Part shown: positions 1-7,960 of the stretch, piece by piece
Layout of the letters: each line of letters opens with the position of its first letter
Numbering within the stretch: position 1 is the stretch's first letter
From: QQVM01 sp035341855
Lineage (GTDB): Bacteria > Bacteroidota > Bacteroidia > AKYH767-A > 2013-40CM-41-45
Direction of reading: 5' to 3'
NCBI GenBank assembly: GCA_035341855.1
Contig: DAOQWA010000013.1
Coordinates: forward strand, 1-64,000
Length of the DNA stretch: 64,000 bases
Made by a program: the position numbers and the translations under genes
The notes under the pieces: model-generated
Told to the model about the DNA's origin: nothing
The model's input: the letters and a program-made list of their open reading frames with translations, nothing else
Database searches by the model: none

Positions 1-569
1 ATCTTTTTTATGTTTCTGCTCAAGAGGTTACTTACCACAAACAAGATTGGTACAGTCAGCAGAAATACCGGAGCAATCATCCAGTTGATGGTGAAGGCAT
101 ACCATAATACGAAGATTATCCCTACAGAAGTTTGAAATACTATTCCGATAAAAGCCTGAATGAATTTCTCGGAATCGCTACGCACCTTTTGAAGACTCCC
201 TAATGTTTCTCCACTTCGTTGATCCTCAAAAACCTGATAGGGCAATTCAAGCGAATGCTTAATGCCATCAGTATACATTTGTGCTCCTGTTCTCTGAACA
301 ATAACACTGGTAAAATAATCCTGAAAATTCTTTGCTATTCTGGATACCATCGAGACACCCATGGAGGCAAGCAGTAAAAGTATAATGTCTCCATAAAAAT
401 CCCGTGACGGATCGTTTTGGTAGTCACTTATGTGAACACCAAATCTATCCATCATTAATCCGGCTATTAATGGATCCATCAGGGAAAAACACTGGTTCAC
501 AGCAGCCAGTAACAGCGCAAGAATGACAGTCCCTTTGTAATTTTTAACGTATGATAAAAGTAGTTTCAT
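1..569 (-). CDS. ABC exporter, N-terminal transmembrane part (cut by window edge)
   Basis: The minus strand carries an open frame from an ATG at 569 that runs off the left edge, so only about 189 N-terminal residues are visible and no stop is seen. It starts MKLLLSYVKNYKGTVILALL and has long hydrophobic stretches near residues 13-35, 58-78 and 145-185, with a FEDQRSGETLGSLQKVRSDS segment between them. This layout matches the membrane domain of half-size ABC exporters (MsbA/lipid A or multidrug type), where the phrase 'F(D)xxxxGxxxxxxxxD' lies in the first cytoplasmic coupling region. The ATPase domain would lie outside the window. The substrate cannot be judged. A minus-strand TAnnTTTG box lies at 597-604. 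It is divergent from the gene at 734. Confidence 0.85.
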   Translation of the reverse strand, partial: MKLLLSYVKNYKGTVILALLLAAVNQCFSLMDPLIAGLMMDRFGVHISDYQNDPSRDFYGDIILLLLASMGVSMVSRIAKNFQDYFTSVIVQRTGAQMYTDGIKHSLELPYQVFEDQRSGETLGSLQKVRSDSEKFIQAFIGIVFQTSVGIIFVLWYAFTINWMIAPVFLLTVPILFVVSNLLSRNIKK

Positions 570-596
570 AAATGGATTTCCTGCCGAAAATCCCCG

Positions 597-604
597 CAAA
601 TATA
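597..604 (-). promoter_or_regulatory. Candidate -7 box of the ABC exporter promoter
   Basis: On the minus strand these bases read TATATTTG, an exact match to the Bacteroidota -7 consensus TAnnTTTG. The start codon at 569 lies 27 nt downstream. No convincing -33 TTG is seen at the usual 17-23 nt spacing. Confidence 0.4.
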
Positions 605-733
605 GTATTTATTACTTGGCCTGTTTGACGTCCGCCGCTTCATGAAAAATAATTTGTACGGAATATGTTGAAAATTATTTCAATCTTCATGTCATGTCTA
701 AATTTCAGATAGTACTTTTATAAAAAAAATACA

Positions 734-1288
734 ATGACTAAAATATTATCAACCATAATTCTTGCCATTGCCTTGAGTTTTGTTTGTAATGCTCAGCATT
801 CTGTGGTTTTAAAATCAGGTGAAAAGATGAACGGCAATGTGAAATCTTTGCAAGGCGGAATTCTGGAATTCCAGTACAAAGGGAATGTAATGAAATTAAA
901 TATTTCGGAGATATATTCGATCAATTTTGTGGAGTTGCAGTCAGGTCAGGAAACAGTTGGGACTGAATCGACATCAAAACTTCAGCGTGAAGTTGGAGAA
1001 AAACAGATCACAGCAGGGTCTTACTTGGTAAGATATAAAGTTGCTGACAGGGTGATCTCAAAAGCACCCCGTATCGACAATTTGACTCAGGATAAAGGTA
1101 CTGTCGTTGTAAACATTTCAATTGATAAGTACGGTCATGTACTGAAAGCAGAACCCGGAGCCGTAGGCTCAACAACAGACAATGAATACCTTAAAACTAA
1201 GGCTAAGCAAGCTGCCGAGAGCGCTATTTTCAATAATGTACCGACAGCACCTCTTGAACAAAAGGGTTATATGATAATCGTTTTTTAA
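734..1288 (+). CDS. Secreted hypothetical protein with C-terminal TonB-like domain
   Basis: This 184-residue protein begins with a clear signal peptide (hydrophobic residues about 5-19, likely cleavage after CNA before QHS). Residues about 22-65 (VVLKSGEKMNGNVKSLQGG...) look like a small beta domain of the kind found in Bacteroidota secreted proteins that start 'hvvvLKnGsvikG'. Residues about 95-184 (GTVVVNISIDKYGHVLKAEP ... GYMIIVF) resemble the TonB C-terminal domain, including the strand-turn-strand 'V.I...G.V..a' and a later 'K..A..A'. There is no membrane anchor other than the signal peptide and no proline-rich linker, so it is not a normal TonB. The function is unknown. It is a single gene, divergent from the ABC exporter and convergent with the DUF922 gene. 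Confidence 0.75.
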   Translation: MTKILSTIILAIALSFVCNAQHSVVLKSGEKMNGNVKSLQGGILEFQYKGNVMKLNISEIYSINFVELQSGQETVGTESTSKLQREVGEKQITAGSYLVRYKVADRVISKAPRIDNLTQDKGTVVVNISIDKYGHVLKAEPGAVGSTTDNEYLKTKAKQAAESAIFNNVPTAPLEQKGYMIIVF

Positions 1289-1353
1289 TCGGGTCCTGAC
1301 CACCAAGAGTAAAATAGACTTTATCTGCATTGATCTGGCTTGCCTACTGCAAA

Positions 1354-2484
1354 TTACTTTACTTGAGTGGGAGGGAGGCGCGTAGCAAAATCTTCTAATA
1401 GCTTTAGTTGGTTTTTTACATATTCCTCCCAACGCTTTTGTTCTTTTTCTATTATACCATGCTGACTCTCATCATCATATAATGCCTGTGCCTGTTGATA
1501 GTCAGCCCATGCCTGATTGAATTCAACTTTGATCAATTCAGCAGGTTCAATAATAGGGAATGTCATCGAAGAGATTTTCTTTCGAAGTTTGCGTATGTAC
1601 AATTCGCATATATCGAAATGCAATTGCTCATGTTGTAACAGTGCATCTTGTTTCTTGTCAGGAACTACCCAGCTTGCTTTTTTTGTGAAACACGGATACA
1701 GGAAAATTGAAAAGCGCATGAGACCGGACTTGTATTCTACCATTGACTTAAAAGCAAACATGCAATTGCTCTGAGCGGAGAAGGGAGAGCTTTTATCAGG
1801 CTTTCCCTGGAAATCATCCCAGTTTAGTTTGTAGTCTTCTTTCCATCGGATCGTATCAGCATCTAAGTAATTGGTGTATTCGTCATTATAGATGAGAATG
1901 GACTCAGATGAATTGCAAAATGCAGGTTGCTCAGAATTTTCGTTGGCGTATTTCTCAAAGCCCGATAAGAGTGCATCCAGTCCTTGCATTAGCAGTTTTT
2001 CTGCGAGTCCTGTCGTAACTCCCGTTGAAATAAAACTGGGTCGGCCATTTGTAGAGTAAAGAGAGATCTCCTGACCTTCTAAATAGCGAACAATACTCAG
2101 CTTGAATTCCAGACTCAGAGTATGTTTTGCCACACTACCGACATCAGAAAAGTGGAGTTTTTCAATGAGTATGCTAACCGGGGCAAGATTTGTATCGCTG
2201 CTTATCTTTGCATCTGCGTACTGAAAAATAGATGTTGCAAGATCCGTCTCAAAGGTGACCGGAATCTTCTTTCCATCTGAAGACAAGATGTTTCCATCAC
2301 TTTTATGTACTCTCCTGTCAATTACTGAGGCCGGATAATATAATTTTGGAAAGATCTTGGTCTCAGGGACCTGCAAACTGATAGAATATTCAGTTTGAGC
2401 TATAGCTTCGCTGTTCATTGATGCCGAAACCATGACGGTCAATAAGACCGGGAAAGTTTTATAAAGCTTTTGCAGAAAGTTCAT
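1354..2484 (-). CDS. DUF922-type predicted secreted zinc protease
   Basis: 376 residues with a signal peptide (MNFLQKLYKTFPVLLTVMVS, likely cleavage after SEAIAQ). The second half contains WKEDYKLNWDDFQGKP and then HEQLHFDICELYIRKLRKKI, with an HExxH zinc-binding motif at residues 285-289. This pairing of 'L.W.DF.G.p' and 'HEq.HFdi.E' is the signature I associate with DUF922, a family predicted to be secreted zinc-dependent proteases. The last ~60 residues, rich in Q, E and K, follow the typical 'QxxYDxExxHG' end of the domain. The N-terminal ~190 residues have no recognised domain. Family membership is fairly sure; activity is inferred only from HExxH. The gene is monocistronic and divergent from rmuC. 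Confidence 0.75.
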   Translation of the reverse strand: MNFLQKLYKTFPVLLTVMVSASMNSEAIAQTEYSISLQVPETKIFPKLYYPASVIDRRVHKSDGNILSSDGKKIPVTFETDLATSIFQYADAKISSDTNLAPVSILIEKLHFSDVGSVAKHTLSLEFKLSIVRYLEGQEISLYSTNGRPSFISTGVTTGLAEKLLMQGLDALLSGFEKYANENSEQPAFCNSSESILIYNDEYTNYLDADTIRWKEDYKLNWDDFQGKPDKSSPFSAQSNCMFAFKSMVEYKSGLMRFSIFLYPCFTKKASWVVPDKKQDALLQHEQLHFDICELYIRKLRKKISSMTFPIIEPAELIKVEFNQAWADYQQAQALYDDESQHGIIEKEQKRWEEYVKNQLKLLEDFATRLPPTQVK

Positions 2485-2602
2485 TCAGTATTTTCTTTGT
2501 CATTTATTAGGCAATAATCAATTAAAAGTCTTCAATATAAATGTTGACCTGTCTTCTCCCGTATACCATGATTTATTTGTAATTTTACAAAATACATAGA
2601 AT

Positions 2603-3946
2603 ATGGCACAAATTATTTTTTTATTTTTTGGACTAGCTGCAGGAGCTGTTATTTCCTTTTTATTCCTGAAGTCATCAGCCTTTAAAGCTGAACGCGATTT
2701 GCTTGAAAGAGTGTCTCAACTTGAATCGGAAAAGGCTGTTTTAACAGAAAGGGCAGAGCAATATAATTCCTCTGCAACAGAGACTTTAGGGAAATTGGAT
2801 TCTCAGCGTGAAGAGTATTTGAAGATGAGCAATTCTCTTGTGCAACAGCAATCTCAAAACGAATTCCTTCAAAATAAATTGGATGAACAACAGATTGAAC
2901 TGTCAAGATTGCAAGAAAAGTTTACTAAGGAATTCGAGAATCTTGCAAATAAAATACTTGAAGAGAAAAGTCAAAAATTTACAGAGCAGAATCGAACCAA
3001 TCTTGACATAATCCTGAATCCATTAAAGGAGAGGATAAAGGAGTTTGAATTGAAGATTGACACTTCCTATAAAGCAGAGGCTGCAGAAAGGAATAGCCTC
3101 AAAGGAGAAATTAAAAATCTGGTTGAATTAAATAAGCAGATCAGTGAGGAGGCAAACAACTTAGCAAAAGCTTTAAAAGGAGATACCAAGAAGCAAGGTA
3201 ACTGGGGTGAAATAATTCTTGAGAAAATATTGGAGCGATCCGGTCTTGTAAAAGGACAAGAATATGATGTCCAGGTGAGTACCAGCAACGAAGAAGGCAA
3301 GCGTATTCAACCTGATGTTGTCGTCTACTTACCGGATGAAAAACATTTGATTGTTGATTCAAAAGTTTCATTGGTTGCTTATGAGGAGATGGTCAATTCA
3401 ACAAATGATGAAGACAGAGAATCTGCATTGAAGAACCATCTTCTTTCTGTCAGAAATCACATTAAAATATTAAGTGAGAAAAACTATCAGAGTTCCTCTG
3501 ATTTTACTTCCCCTGACTTCGTACTTTTGTTCATGCCTATTGAATCTTCTTTTGGTTTAGCGGTTCAAAGCGATAATGAATTGTTCAATTATGCCTGGGA
3601 CAGAAAGATAGTAATTGTTAGCCCAACAACATTGCTCGCAACACTTCGGACCATCTCATCTGTTTGGAAACAGGAAAAACAAACCAGAAATGCCTTGGAA
3701 ATAGCGCGACAAAGTGGTGCATTATACGATAAGTTCAAAGGATTTCTGGATGATCTGATCGACGTAGGTAAAAGAATGGACACAGCGAAATCAAGTTATT
3801 CAGATGCGATGAATAAATTATCAGGAGGTACGGGAAATATTCTGAAACGAATAGAAGATATTAAAAAACTTGGCGCAAAAACCTCAAAGGAGATCCCGGC
3901 TTCGCTCCTTGAACGATCTGAAGAAAATAGCAACAATGATATTTAG
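2603..3946 (+). CDS. rmuC: DNA recombination protein RmuC
   Basis: 447 residues. An N-terminal membrane helix (residues about 3-22) is followed by a long heptad-rich coiled coil (about 30-190), then the conserved RmuC domain: KKQGNWGEIILEKILERSGL, QPDVVVYLPDEKHLIVDSKV and DFVLLFMPIESSFGLAVQSD. These segments are characteristic of the family, which limits inversions and rearrangements at short inverted repeats and has a restriction-endonuclease-like core. The length is normal. The stop overlaps the downstream lipoprotein start by 11 bp, so the two are likely translationally coupled. A near-match promoter box (TTTATTTG at 2572-2579) lies 23 nt before the ATG. Confidence 0.93.
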   Translation: MAQIIFLFFGLAAGAVISFLFLKSSAFKAERDLLERVSQLESEKAVLTERAEQYNSSATETLGKLDSQREEYLKMSNSLVQQQSQNEFLQNKLDEQQIELSRLQEKFTKEFENLANKILEEKSQKFTEQNRTNLDIILNPLKERIKEFELKIDTSYKAEAAERNSLKGEIKNLVELNKQISEEANNLAKALKGDTKKQGNWGEIILEKILERSGLVKGQEYDVQVSTSNEEGKRIQPDVVVYLPDEKHLIVDSKVSLVAYEEMVNSTNDEDRESALKNHLLSVRNHIKILSEKNYQSSSDFTSPDFVLLFMPIESSFGLAVQSDNELFNYAWDRKIVIVSPTTLLATLRTISSVWKQEKQTRNALEIARQSGALYDKFKGFLDDLIDVGKRMDTAKSSYSDAMNKLSGGTGNILKRIEDIKKLGAKTSKEIPASLLERSEENSNNDI

Positions 3947-5198
3947 AAAAGTCCTTTATTTTATGGTGCTCATCGCCACTTGCCTTGCCTGTTCAGGACC
4001 AAGAGATATGAGCACTCAGAATCTTTCTGACTTATATAGAGGCCAGGAGCAATTTTATCATCCGGAATTTTCGTTCTTTCACTTAAATGATTCTGTGACC
4101 AGGTTCTATATTCATATTAAACCGGAAGAGTTTTTGTTTGTTCGCCAGGACGATAATTCATACAAAGCTGAAATGAAAGTAATGCTTCTGAAAACTTATT
4201 CATACGAGGCTAATTTTCCACTTGATACTTTTTATTCTTCTTTTTCATTTGATATGACAGAGAAAGGGAAGTTCAAGACTGTTTCATTTGATTTTATCCA
4301 TCATACCAAAGGGTCTTTTCTCATGAGGGCTTTTATATCTGATGTAAATAAAAATTTCCAGGAAGATTTCTTCATCCCTATGAACAATGAAGGATTTCAG
4401 GGAAGGCAATTCTTTTTAGTTCATGATGAATATGAAAATATCATGTTTAAAAACTTCATAGCAGAAGATGAACCGATAAAGATATCTTATCGTGACACTT
4501 CTGTAAAGAGAATTTGGTGCAGATATTATCACCGTGATTTTCCATTAGCTTCTCCACCCTTCAGTTTTGATACCCGTGAGGGGTTCAATTATGCGAGTGA
4601 TAGCGTTTTTGAAGTCGATCTCTATGGAGAGAAAGGAATTGTCTTGCCTGCAATTGGGTTTTATCATTTTCAATTGGATACAAATATTAGGGATGGATTA
4701 ACAATCTATCGGTTTGAAGGCACATTCCCCTCAGTGACCACACCGGCTCAAATGTTGGAATCGGTAAGGTACTTAACTTCAAAGAGAGAGTTTGAAGAAA
4801 TGAAATCAAGTCCACAACTGAGAAACGCTATCGATGCTTTTTGGATTAGTAAAGGAGGGAACCCTGAGAAGTCAAGGATGTTAATTCGTAAATATTACAC
4901 GCGTGTTCAGGATGCAAATGCTTGGTTTACTTCTTTTATTGAAGGTTGGCGAACTGACCGGGGTATGATCTATGTGATTTTTGGCGCACCAAATACAGTT
5001 TATAGAAGTTCCTCAACCGAAACATGGATTTATGGTACACCCAACAGTACCCTGGCATTAAATTTTATGTTTACGAGAGTGAATAATCCGTTTTCTGACA
5101 ATGATCTGGTGCTGTCCCGTTCGCCGATTTATGAAAGCAATTGGTATCGGGCAGTAGAAACCTGGCGACAAGGTCGTGCATATAACAGTATTTATTAA
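3936..5198 (+). CDS. GWxTD domain lipoprotein
   Basis: 420 residues from the ATG at 3936. The frame stays open upstream to 3870, but that extension (MAQKPQRRSR...) would hide the signal sequence, whereas 3936 gives MIFRKVLYFMVLIATCLACS, a signal peptide with a plausible lipidation cysteine (C19). Near residues 337-350 it carries GWRTDRGMIYVIFGAPNTVY, the defining motif of the GWxTD domain found in Bacteroidota and Acidobacteriota. The rest is beta-rich and unrecognised. The role of this family is not established. The start overlaps the rmuC stop by 11 bp, and rlmB follows after 17 bp, so it sits in an operon-like run. Confidence 0.85.
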   Translation: MIFRKVLYFMVLIATCLACSGPRDMSTQNLSDLYRGQEQFYHPEFSFFHLNDSVTRFYIHIKPEEFLFVRQDDNSYKAEMKVMLLKTYSYEANFPLDTFYSSFSFDMTEKGKFKTVSFDFIHHTKGSFLMRAFISDVNKNFQEDFFIPMNNEGFQGRQFFLVHDEYENIMFKNFIAEDEPIKISYRDTSVKRIWCRYYHRDFPLASPPFSFDTREGFNYASDSVFEVDLYGEKGIVLPAIGFYHFQLDTNIRDGLTIYRFEGTFPSVTTPAQMLESVRYLTSKREFEEMKSSPQLRNAIDAFWISKGGNPEKSRMLIRKYYTRVQDANAWFTSFIEGWRTDRGMIYVIFGAPNTVYRSSSTETWIYGTPNSTLALNFMFTRVNNPFSDNDLVLSRSPIYESNWYRAVETWRQGRAYNSIY

Positions 5199-5215
5199 TT
5201 AAAATTCTGATTTTA

Positions 5216-5995
5216 ATGAGACCATCCAATAAGCCAAATTTCCGTCAGCGGGAATCAAGAGAAGAAGGACAGATGATTTACGGATTAAGACCTGTGATGG
5301 AAGCCCTTGAATCAGGTAAGGAGATTGAAAAAATTTACCTTGGAAGAACTGCCAGGGGAGAGTTGATGCATGCACTAAAAAAGGCGCTGAAGGAAAGGGA
5401 TATAATATGGCAGGAGGTTCCGAATGAGCGTCTTGATAAATTCACACGCAATAATCACCAGGAAGTTGTATGTTTTATCTCACCTGTCCATTATCATGCT
5501 CTGGCGCAACTGGTTCCCGGCATTTTTGAAAGAGGTGAAACACCACTTATATTAATTCTTGATAGAATTACCGACGTAAGAAATTTTGGAGCAATAGCCA
5601 GAACTGCCGAATGTGCAGGTGTACATGCGATCGTTATTCCTTTAAAAGGTGCTGCACAAGTTTCTGCTGATGCGATACGGACATCTGCAGGTGCGCTCAG
5701 CCGGATTCCTGTATGTCGTGAAGCTGTCTTGAGAAATACGATCAAGTACCTTCAGGAATCCGGATTCAAAGTGATCGCAGCGACTGAGAAGGGGAGTGAA
5801 TATTTATATAAATCCGACATGACGGGGCCTTTAGCTATTGTAATGGGTTCTGAGGAAGACGGTGTGTCTGATGATATAATAAGAACATGCGATGACATTT
5901 TACGGATACCTATTCTTGGCTCAGTTACTTCACTCAATGTGTCGGTTGCTTGCGGTGTGATGGTGTATGAAGCTGTAAGGCAAAGGATGCAATAA
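5216..5995 (+). CDS. rlmB: 23S rRNA (guanosine-2'-O)-methyltransferase RlmB-type (SpoU family)
   Basis: 259 residues, normal for the family. An N-terminal substrate-binding domain (YGLRPVMEALESGKEIEKIY, residues about 22-41) precedes a SPOUT methyltransferase domain with the three SpoU motifs: DRITDVRNFGAIARTAECAG (motif 1), IVMGSEEDGVSDDI (motif 2) and IPILGSVTSLNVSVACGVMV (motif 3). These form the knotted S-adenosylmethionine site. RlmB methylates the 2'-O of G2251 in the peptidyl-transferase P-loop; other TrmH-type specificities cannot be excluded from sequence alone. It is preceded by the GWxTD gene and followed after 8 bp by the glycosyltransferase gene. Confidence 0.9.
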   Translation: MRPSNKPNFRQRESREEGQMIYGLRPVMEALESGKEIEKIYLGRTARGELMHALKKALKERDIIWQEVPNERLDKFTRNNHQEVVCFISPVHYHALAQLVPGIFERGETPLILILDRITDVRNFGAIARTAECAGVHAIVIPLKGAAQVSADAIRTSAGALSRIPVCREAVLRNTIKYLQESGFKVIAATEKGSEYLYKSDMTGPLAIVMGSEEDGVSDDIIRTCDDILRIPILGSVTSLNVSVACGVMVYEAVRQRMQ

Positions 5996-6003
5996 ACTAT
6001 ATT

Positions 6004-7956
6004 GTGATTAACTCTGCAGTGATCCCGGCGAAAGTACAAGTCAGCAAAGTGAGTGAAAGAATTCTACTCTTTGCAATACTTTTATTCAGTGCTTTGTTTA
6101 GAATAATATCCGCTTATGATCTCTCTTTATCGAACGATGAACTGAGTGCGTTGACGAGAGCTCGTTATAGCTCGTTTTCTGAAATGATCATAAATGGTGT
6201 GTTGATCGATTTTCATCCTGCAGGCGTCCAATCCTTTATATATTATTGGATTAAAATTTTTGGCGATAACCCCTTTTTGTATCGTATCCCTTTTGTCTTA
6301 GCCGGAATCGCTTGCACTTACCTCATTTTCCGGATTGGCAAACTTTGGTTTAGCAGCTTCACAGGCTTGATAGCGTCTTCCATCTTCGCTGTATTTCAGT
6401 TCTCAATTCTGTATTCTTTTTTTGCAAGACCCTATAGCCCGGGATTGTATTTTGCTTTGCTGGCAACCCTTTCCTGGACCTACTTGTTTTTTCCAGGATT
6501 AAACACCGGAAGTAAAAGATCTGAAAACTTTTGGTGGCTGATCTTTACCCTTGCTATGATAGGATGTATTCATACGCATTATTTCTCTTTGGTATTTGCA
6601 GCCACACTCGGATTGACCGGCTTGCTTTTAATAAGGAAGAATTTACTTTGGAAATATTTGATCTCAGGAGCTCTGATCATAATTTCATTTTATCCGGAGC
6701 TGGACGTTTTTAAAGTTCAGATAAGCACAGGAGATATCGGAGGTTGGCTTGCCCCACCAGGAAAGTGGTATTTGAAAGATTTTATTTTCCATGTGTTTAA
6801 TGACTCGGCCTTGATTTCGATGGTTCTAATTTCTCTTTCTGTCTCAGGTTTAATAATTTTAATAATCAATAAGGAATGGAATAGACTTCATGCTATTGCT
6901 ATTTGCTTATTTCTTTTTTCCTTTTTGACGGCTTATCTGTATTCAATATGGAGGCATCCGGTCATACAATATTCTACACTGTATTTTACTGTCCCATTCT
7001 TGCTTTTTCTGTTAGCACAGGGCATAGAAAGGATAGTATCAAGGCTTCCGCGAGTTTACTTATTGATTCCGGTAATATTGATTTCAGGAAGCTTACACAC
7101 ATTGATAGCTAAGGACTTGTTTTCAAAAGCACAGTATGGGGTATTTAGTGATATCGCTGAGGATTTAAAAAATTGGCAATCAGAGTTTGGAAAGGATAGC
7201 GTCCCGGCGGTCATTAATGTGGTGAATCCGGAGTACTTAAATTATTATTTTAGAAAAATTAATTTTCAACCAAAGGTTTACCAATGGCAGATTGATAATA
7301 GTCAAAAAATTCATCAGTTCAGGGAGAAGTTTGTGACCTGTAATTCTCCTTACTTTTGTTTTGTCTGGACAAACGCCTCACATCCGTATGAGTTGATTAG
7401 AATTATTAAAGAGCGTTATCCCGTTTTATTGAAAAAGAAAGTTTATTTTAATTCTGCCTCTTATCTCTTTTCAAAGGAAGGAGAATCTCTTGACCCGGCT
7501 CCTGATATTGCAATTAAATATGATTTTAATTCAAATGCCTGGCTGGATCTTGAACAGTTTCCTGTTGGTCAAGAAAAAATAATGCTTATTGATTCCTTGA
7601 TAGATTATGGTCCGGGTTTTCGTATGAAGATTTCAGAATTGAACGAAGAATATCATATTCTCACCGCTAAAATTGATTTCAGGTCATCAGATGCGGATAT
7701 TAATGCAAGACTTGTGATCTCCTTTGATTCTGCCGGTGTTCCTGTTCACTACTCGGACCTGGATCTTGATGTTTGCAACCTTAAGCCCGGAGAATGGCAG
7801 CCAGCATACCTTACGCGCGTTGTTCCAAAAAAATCAGATCCGGCTTTGGATATAAATGTTTACATCTATAATCGTGAACGTAAATCATTTGAAATAAATA
7901 ATTTTGAGATCACGATTGAAGAGTGGGATGATCCTTACAAGCAGGGTAAGTATTGA
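6004..7956 (+). CDS. GT39/ArnT-like membrane glycosyltransferase
   Basis: 650 residues. The start is GTG at 6004, 8 bp after rlmB; no closer ATG would keep the first membrane helix. There are roughly 10-11 hydrophobic helices in residues 18-380. The first periplasmic loop holds LSLSNDELSALTRARYSSFS (D45, E46), the acidic motif placed as in dolichyl/undecaprenyl-phosphate-dependent GT39 and ArnT enzymes, followed by FHPAGVQSFIYYWIKIFGDN. About 270 C-terminal residues are soluble: a periplasmic part and a beta-rich tail ending in FEITIEEWDDPYKQGKY. It probably moves a sugar from a lipid carrier to an envelope acceptor; donor and acceptor are unknown. It ends 4 bp from the convergent ubiD-family gene. 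Confidence 0.8.
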   Translation: MINSAVIPAKVQVSKVSERILLFAILLFSALFRIISAYDLSLSNDELSALTRARYSSFSEMIINGVLIDFHPAGVQSFIYYWIKIFGDNPFLYRIPFVLAGIACTYLIFRIGKLWFSSFTGLIASSIFAVFQFSILYSFFARPYSPGLYFALLATLSWTYLFFPGLNTGSKRSENFWWLIFTLAMIGCIHTHYFSLVFAATLGLTGLLLIRKNLLWKYLISGALIIISFYPELDVFKVQISTGDIGGWLAPPGKWYLKDFIFHVFNDSALISMVLISLSVSGLIILIINKEWNRLHAIAICLFLFSFLTAYLYSIWRHPVIQYSTLYFTVPFLLFLLAQGIERIVSRLPRVYLLIPVILISGSLHTLIAKDLFSKAQYGVFSDIAEDLKNWQSEFGKDSVPAVINVVNPEYLNYYFRKINFQPKVYQWQIDNSQKIHQFREKFVTCNSPYFCFVWTNASHPYELIRIIKERYPVLLKKKVYFNSASYLFSKEGESLDPAPDIAIKYDFNSNAWLDLEQFPVGQEKIMLIDSLIDYGPGFRMKISELNEEYHILTAKIDFRSSDADINARLVISFDSAGVPVHYSDLDLDVCNLKPGEWQPAYLTRVVPKKSDPALDINVYIYNRERKSFEINNFEITIEEWDDPYKQGKY

Positions 7957-7960
7957 GAAG

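Noticed and set aside
3870..3935. 22-residue extension of the GWxTD lipoprotein
   Set aside because: It is basic and precedes a clear lipoprotein signal that starts at 3936; the extension overlaps rmuC coding sequence.
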